Of a stretch of 10,994 nt of DNA, positions 7,080 through 10,994 are shown in pieces. Position numbers and translations under genes: made by a program. The stretch spans positions 1-10,994 of the forward strand of contig CAMPJF010000026.1 of NCBI GenBank assembly GCA_946886725.1, written 5' to 3'. This DNA is from an uncultured Candidatus Saccharibacteria bacterium. Lineage in GTDB: Bacteria; Patescibacteria; Saccharimonadia; Saccharimonadales; UBA6022. The first letter of the stretch is position 1; the number at the start of each line of letters is the position of its first letter. The notes below the pieces were generated by a model. The model did not search any database. It was not told the origin of the DNA and saw nothing but the letters and a program-made list of their open reading frames with translations.

Positions 7080-7095
7080 TAGCTTAATGAGTAAA
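7060..7095 (-). promoter_or_regulatory. Promoter of the NDK-like/NUDIX gene
   Basis: On the minus strand TATAAT (7072-7067) and TTTACT (7095-7090; 4 of 6 to consensus) have a 17-base spacer. The expected start is G7060, three bases before ATG 7057, so the mRNA would be nearly leaderless; no Shine-Dalgarno is seen. The -35 box lies in codons 2-3 of the divergent glycosyltransferase gene. Confidence 0.6.
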
Positions 7096-8079
7096 GCCGC
7101 TAATAATAAGAGCTACACGGTTATTATACCCGCTTACAACGAAGAGTCCACTATTATCGCATGTCTGGACCGAATATTCGACGCCGCAAAAGCAGCTGTC
7201 GGATACAAACTATCAGAGGTCGTTGTGTGTATTAATGGCTGCACTGACAATACAGAAACTGTTGTCAAACAGTGGTCTAAGCTACCGGTAAAAATTATCC
7301 ACTCAGAACCAGGCTACATCCCTGCGATGAACACGCTTTTTGAATACACCCGCAAGAATCACCCCGATTCCTTATTTATTAAAACTGACGCCGATGGGCA
7401 AGTTGATGCTAATTCATTCACTGTATTATTCGATCAGCTCGCGCGGCACGACGAACTCGTAATCGTTGGTGGCCACCCCATTCCGTTAAAAACGGCCAGT
7501 AAAAATCCGTATCGGATACTTCTTGCAAAAACGCTTTCGATCCGTTCTCGATCACCTCAAACAGAGATAACAGTCGAAAACACAGCACGTTACCATCCTT
7601 ACTCGACCTCCGACCCAATCAGTGAGCTTGATGGGCGCGAAGATAAGATGAAAGTGTATTTCCACGGTCGCCTATGGTGTGCGCGCAGTATCAGTATACT
7701 TCCCAACCTTCCACCCAGCGTCATCGGCGACGACGTTTTCCTACCCGGCTGGCTACTCCGCGAATTCGGCCCAAAAAGTCTGCGTCTGCATTACGGTGCC
7801 AAAGTATACTTCCATCCAAACTATAGCCTGCGTCGTCATTGGAAAGTGTATCGCCGTATTTTTGAGGATCGCAAAATCGTCTACAGCCTCCCCGGCTTCG
7901 AATCATATGCCCTAGCATGTCCACTCCGACTAGATTGGTCGTATATATTCACACACTGCAAGCCGCACGAAATCCCTTATTTTCTGCTATATGCAACCAT
8001 CGTGTGGGTTGAAAAAATATCCTACGTCCGCACCCGATACAGCCTGACATACTGGCAATACGAAAGCAAAGAATCGTAA
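7087..8079 (+). CDS. Family 2 (GT-A) glycosyltransferase
   Basis: The product is 330 residues. It transfers a sugar from a nucleotide-sugar donor; neither donor nor acceptor can be read from the sequence. The N-terminal half is a GT2 domain: YTVIIPAYNEES (10-21), INGCTDNT (49-56) in the nucleotide-binding position, and TDADG (100-104) as the metal-binding DXD-type motif. A GRLW segment (194-197) and GDDVFLPGWLL (214-224) occupy the acceptor/catalytic-base region, followed by SLRRHWKVYRR (247-257). One hydrophobic stretch near the C-terminus (about 297-313) may touch the membrane, but the protein lacks the multi-helix tail of polysaccharide synthases, so it is probably cytoplasmic or peripheral. 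It is the first gene of a three-gene operon, and its stop overlaps the next start as TAATG. Confidence 0.9.
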   Translation: MSKAANNKSYTVIIPAYNEESTIIACLDRIFDAAKAAVGYKLSEVVVCINGCTDNTETVVKQWSKLPVKIIHSEPGYIPAMNTLFEYTRKNHPDSLFIKTDADGQVDANSFTVLFDQLARHDELVIVGGHPIPLKTASKNPYRILLAKTLSIRSRSPQTEITVENTARYHPYSTSDPISELDGREDKMKVYFHGRLWCARSISILPNLPPSVIGDDVFLPGWLLREFGPKSLRLHYGAKVYFHPNYSLRRHWKVYRRIFEDRKIVYSLPGFESYALACPLRLDWSYIFTHCKPHEIPYFLLYATIVWVEKISYVRTRYSLTYWQYESKES

Positions 8080-9167
8080 TGATCATCAATATCGTCAGCC
8101 CCCACGCAAGTGTCTATTTAGGCGGCATGGAAATCGTGACGATCAATATGGCATTACATCTTGCGCGCCTTGGTGTGACCGTACGTTTCTTCACTCGACA
8201 GCCAAAAGTCACGCGCTCTGACGCATACGAACAGCTACTTGCTACAAAACCCTCGACGCTTTCCGTGATCGAAGTTTCCCTTAGTGACCATACGCCACCG
8301 CCCGACAGTAGCTGGCCGACATTCTATAGAATCTCGTGTGATTTCGGCGTTGCAGCACAGCCGCTTTACGACCGCTATTCTGATGCAGATCTGTTCATTA
8401 CCCATCTGTCCGTCGACTCGCTTTTCATCCCACCTACCAGTAGGACTGTTCTTCACCTACACGGCTCCCCGTACCATCCCGACCCGCTCATGACAGCGGC
8501 CGTGCAGTTACCCGTTGCGACCATCGCTCATTCCGAATCGATCCGCGCATGGTGGACCGATCATTTTCCCGACTTACATCCGACGCTATTCCTTAACGGT
8601 ATTGATATTACACGCTATAACGGCGATTCGTTGGCAGAGCGACCAATTGACGTACTATACGTCGGTCGTTATCTTGAACATAAAGGTGCTGGCGACATTC
8701 TACACGCACTCCAGCCCGATCAAATCGCCGTCCTTGCCGGCAACGGGCCGTATTTAAGCGAGCTAAAATCAATCGCGACCGCCCGCAACCTCACACAAGT
8801 AACGTTCTACGACACTCCATCGTCAGATACCATCGCGCAGCTATACAAGCAAGCAAAGATCTTCGCCTGCCCATCACGCGCCAAAGAGGGGCTGCTTACT
8901 ACTCTGCTCGAAGCCGGTGCCTCAGGTTGTGCTGTTATTACCGCATCCGGCTCTGGCATGACTGATTTGGTTATCGATAAGCAGAATGGACTCGTTGTCG
9001 AGCCGGCAAATATCCTACAACTGCAGTCGGCGATCGCCCAACTGCTCAAAAATCAGTCCGAGCGCACTACCCTTGCTGCACAACTACAAACAGACATACA
9101 GCGTGGTTGGTCGTGGGAACAGCGGGCTAAAGATCTGAAGGAGATCTACGAAAATGCCACAAAATAA
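8079..9167 (+). CDS. Family 4 (GT-B) glycosyltransferase
   Basis: The product is 362 residues, the usual length for GT4 enzymes. The N-terminal Rossmann domain has the acceptor-side GGMEIVTINMA loop (15-25), LHLHGS (125-130) and a SESIR segment (152-156). The C-terminal donor-binding domain begins with NGID and YVGRYLEHKG (194-203) and contains the EX7E motif with E270 and E278 in AKEGLLTTLLEAGASG. The end (WSWEQRA) is typical of the family. It should be a retaining transferase using a nucleotide-sugar donor on a cytoplasmic lipid- or protein-linked acceptor; the actual sugars are unknown. The start ATG overlaps the previous stop by one base, and the end overlaps the next gene by 14 bases, so the three products are probably made together. 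Confidence 0.92.
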   Translation: MIINIVSPHASVYLGGMEIVTINMALHLARLGVTVRFFTRQPKVTRSDAYEQLLATKPSTLSVIEVSLSDHTPPPDSSWPTFYRISCDFGVAAQPLYDRYSDADLFITHLSVDSLFIPPTSRTVLHLHGSPYHPDPLMTAAVQLPVATIAHSESIRAWWTDHFPDLHPTLFLNGIDITRYNGDSLAERPIDVLYVGRYLEHKGAGDILHALQPDQIAVLAGNGPYLSELKSIATARNLTQVTFYDTPSSDTIAQLYKQAKIFACPSRAKEGLLTTLLEAGASGCAVITASGSGMTDLVIDKQNGLVVEPANILQLQSAIAQLLKNQSERTTLAAQLQTDIQRGWSWEQRAKDLKEIYENATK

Positions 9168-9993
9168 GTTCTACGTTTCCAGTTTTGACATCACCGTCGA
9201 ACTAACCGTCACAGGTACGGCAGCCTTTTACGAGCACCTGCGTACGCATCAGTTTTGGCAAGAGTTCATCCCCGCATTCTCACCCACAAAAACCGGCCGC
9301 GTCGTGACCGACTGGTCTATCACCGAAAGTGACAGCTGCACATACGACATATCAACAAAACACATACAGACGAATCAGGCGCACATCAAACAGGCGATCG
9401 TCATCCTCGAGTCAATCCTCGAACGCTACCGCCAAGAATCGAGACGATACACCTTCCACGGCTCGGCTATTGCGCACGGTTCACGTGCGGTCGGGTTAAT
9501 AGGTAATCTATCCGGAATAGGCAAATCAACCATGGGCGCATATGCCGCACAGCATGGCTGGCAATGGCTTGCTGATGAAAAGTTCACCATCTCCCAGGGG
9601 CGTATTGTCGGCAGCACCAATAGTATCCTGAACGACAAAAAGACACGCAGCGCAGTCCTTGGGCACAGTCCCACATTTGACTTAAACGCCGTGTACGACC
9701 TGGCCATGTTATGCAACCCGATCATCACAACCGAAGAGCAGGCCGTTCAGCATGAATGGTCGCATGACAAAAAACTCTGGATTTATAACGACGAAATCAG
9801 CCGGGATATTCGCCAAGTAAACGGCATTCTGTCTGGGTTTAGTGAATCACTGCAATCGTTCGACACCCCCGAAATCACCAATCAACGAAACAAGGCCGTC
9901 GCACAGCTTGCGAACAACGTGCCCGGTGCGTTCATACGAGGCCATCAATCAGCCGTTCTCGCTGCAATCGAAGATATACTTGCTATACAGTAA
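9154..9993 (+). CDS. HPr-kinase-like P-loop protein
   Basis: The product is 279 residues. Residues about 97-150 follow the HPr kinase/phosphorylase catalytic core in order: FHGSAIA (H102), then hydrophobic GLIGNLSGIGKST (114-126) as the phosphate-binding loop, then WLADEKFTI (138-146) in place of the usual VADD segment. Compared with HprK (GDSGIGKS) the loop has one extra residue, so the position that is normally Gly or Ala is Asn118. The N-terminal 95 residues are not the HprK N-domain, and I do not recognise them. No HPr or other phosphotransferase-system gene is visible, so the substrate is probably not HPr. HprK-like kinases are known near glycosyltransferases and in peptide-modification clusters; here the coupling to GT2 and GT4 suggests phosphorylation of the same glycan or carrier (inference). 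ATG 9154 has AAGGAG (9138-9143) 10 bases upstream. Confidence 0.8.
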   Translation: MPQNKFYVSSFDITVELTVTGTAAFYEHLRTHQFWQEFIPAFSPTKTGRVVTDWSITESDSCTYDISTKHIQTNQAHIKQAIVILESILERYRQESRRYTFHGSAIAHGSRAVGLIGNLSGIGKSTMGAYAAQHGWQWLADEKFTISQGRIVGSTNSILNDKKTRSAVLGHSPTFDLNAVYDLAMLCNPIITTEEQAVQHEWSHDKKLWIYNDEISRDIRQVNGILSGFSESLQSFDTPEITNQRNKAVAQLANNVPGAFIRGHQSAVLAAIEDILAIQ

Positions 9994-10648
9994 TGGTTTT
10001 TTCGGCAAATGGTGATACTAATATCGTATGCGCACCGATTAGCTTCGCTGGCATTAAATCATCGACTAGACCGTCGCCGATGACACAGGCTTGATCGGCC
10101 GTCACACCATGCTTTTCAAAGATCCGCTGCAGGTTTACTACCGACGGCTTTGTTTCGTGGGTCATATCGCCAGTATAGACAGTACAATCTAATCCACGAA
10201 GTGATTCGTGGGCGTTGGCGGCGTGCAGGGAAGTATAGATGACATATTCAGTGGTTAGATTTTCAAAAAAAGTACGCGCTGCGTCAGTGATTATTGACCG
10301 TGGCAGTTTCTCTTTCAGGATAGCGATTTGTGGGTCGCTAAGTGTCAGATTATTTTCTGCATAAAATTTCATAATCGACTGCTCTAATGTCGCCTCACGG
10401 TTACTCATATACTCGCGCTCGATATAGACCACCAAACGTGCAAAGTATTGCTCGTCATCGCCCAAAAGTTTTTTTAGGTAGGCAAATTTCAAATTATAAT
10501 AATCATCCACTACACCGTTCAGGTCCGCTACTAAAAGCTTAATGCCACGCGATTCGATAAATGCAGTAATCTCGGCAAAGTCATGTTCCTTCAGGGTATA
10601 ATCATTCATACTCTTAATAGTACTGGAAAAAATCTTATACCCAAACAT
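9983..10648 (-). CDS. HAD-superfamily hydrolase with DxN motif I
   Basis: The product is 221 residues from ATG 10648. HAD motifs are visible in order: LLVADLNGVV (38-47) with nucleophile D42, VIYTS (136-140) as motif II, K167 in ETKPS, and VIGDGLVDDLMPA (189-201) as the acidic motif IV. A helical cap lies between motifs I and II, as in subfamily I enzymes. Motif I is DLN, not DxD: the usual general acid is Asn44. Variants of this position exist in the superfamily (for example DLG in YihX-type sugar phosphatases), so activity is possible but not assured. The start is uncertain: Met14 (ATG 10609) would put motif I at residue 28, nearer the usual position. The gene lies 5 bases after the lysozyme stop and overlaps the convergent HprK-like gene by 11 bases. 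The stop is TAG. Confidence 0.87.
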   Translation of the reverse strand: MFGYKIFSSTIKSMNDYTLKEHDFAEITAFIESRGIKLLVADLNGVVDDYYNLKFAYLKKLLGDDEQYFARLVVYIEREYMSNREATLEQSIMKFYAENNLTLSDPQIAILKEKLPRSIITDAARTFFENLTTEYVIYTSLHAANAHESLRGLDCTVYTGDMTHETKPSVVNLQRIFEKHGVTADQACVIGDGLVDDLMPAKLIGAHTILVSPFAEKTITV

Positions 10649-10653
10649 TTGGT

Positions 10654-10994
10654 TTATAGTTTACGCACGGTTGCAATGCCCGCATACACTTCAGCCAAGC
10701 TAAGTTGCGCCTTATTTAATCCGTCACCCGCATAGTAAGATTGTTCTGGATTATCACCTTTTGCTTTCGGCAATGCTGCCCATTCTTTTGATAGGCTATG
10801 TGCGAATTCTTCTCGACTAATCTTGTTATCGACATACTCGCGAATCCCTCGTCGCTCCAATAACGCGACCGCAAGACGGTCTTGCATTGCTTCATCGAAT
10901 TTCATACTGCCGTCGATATTCAGTTGACGCACCAACCCCGCTAACGTCGAATCGATAAACTGGTATCTCCCCACGGCAGAACTGGCATTTCCCT
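10654..10994 (-). CDS. Phage-lambda-type lysozyme / lytic transglycosylase (GH104), N-terminus missing
   Basis: At least 112 C-terminal residues are present, and the gene continues past the right edge. The apparent start at 10974 is a GTG read internally as Val: the frame stays open upstream as GNASSAVGRYQF. The SSAVGRYQFIDSTL block, the DEAMQDRLAVALLERRG segment and the SLSKEWAALP segment match the lambda R endolysin family (GH104), which cleaves the glycan strand of peptidoglycan. The catalytic Glu of this family lies further N-terminal, outside the window, so activity cannot be judged. It may be used to remodel the cell's own wall or to attack a host or neighbour; no phage structural genes are seen nearby. 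It is followed after 5 bases by the HAD gene on the same strand. Confidence 0.82.
   Translation of the reverse strand, partial: GNASSAVGRYQFIDSTLAGLVRQLNIDGSMKFDEAMQDRLAVALLERRGIREYVDNKISREEFAHSLSKEWAALPKAKGDNPEQSYYAGDGLNKAQLSLAEVYAGIATVRKL

Noticed and set aside
10972..10974. Start of the lysozyme gene at GTG 10974
   Set aside because: The frame stays open to the window edge, and the residues before it (SSAVGRYQF) belong to the conserved block, so the GTG is an internal Val codon.
1..10994. Alternative genetic code with TGA as Gly or Trp, as in some other Patescibacteria
   Set aside because: All eleven genes read through in the standard code with GGN glycines and TGG tryptophans. The absence of TGA stops (nine TAA, two TAG) is notable but too small a sample to support recoding.
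1..10994. CRISPR array, tRNA, rRNA, insertion sequence or phage attachment site
   Set aside because: No regular direct repeats with spacers, no cloverleaf or rRNA-like segment, no transposase or integrase frame and no terminal inverted repeats were found on reading.

Overview
The window looks like a piece of chromosome from a member of Candidatus Saccharibacteria (TM7) or a close Patescibacteria/CPR relative. This is inferred from protein families, not from a marker gene. Supporting signs are a giant kelch-propeller surface protein with 'DGTVGxW' connectors, several short single-pass membrane proteins of a type I associate with this group, a DUF4383-like four-helix membrane protein, very compact gene spacing, and promoters lying right against start codons. 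The standard genetic code works throughout. All eleven stops are TAA (nine) or TAG (two), and no in-frame TGA is needed.

Left third (1-5248), cell envelope. A very large secreted or surface protein enters from the left edge: eleven kelch-type blades, two reelin-like beta-sandwich domains and a C-terminal region. It is followed by a single-pass membrane protein on the + strand and, converging on it, a two-gene minus-strand operon of two more single-pass membrane proteins, one carrying an Ig-like domain. That operon has a good TTGATA-17-TATGAT promoter and a Shine-Dalgarno site.

Middle (5341-7095). A DUF4383-like membrane protein has its own strong ribosome site and terminator. It is followed by a short gene-poor stretch holding a terminator hairpin and what looks like a broken SEC-C zinc-motif tail. 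A 348-residue minus-strand protein appears to fuse a shortened nucleoside-diphosphate-kinase-like domain to a complete NUDIX domain. Its promoter interlocks with that of the rightward operon: the two -10 boxes overlap in one palindromic AT tract, and each -35 box lies on or in the first codons of the other gene.

Right third (7087-10994). A tightly coupled + strand operon encodes a GT2 glycosyltransferase, a GT4 glycosyltransferase and an HPr-kinase-like P-loop protein (overlaps of 1 and 14 nt). I infer that it builds and perhaps phosphorylates a glycan or glycoconjugate. It meets, tail to tail and with an 11-nt overlap, a minus-strand HAD-family hydrolase that lies 5 nt downstream of a phage-lambda-type lysozyme (GH104) running off the right edge. 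The most unusual items are the NDK-like/NUDIX fusion, the interlocked leaderless divergent promoters, and the GT2-GT4-HprK-like cassette.
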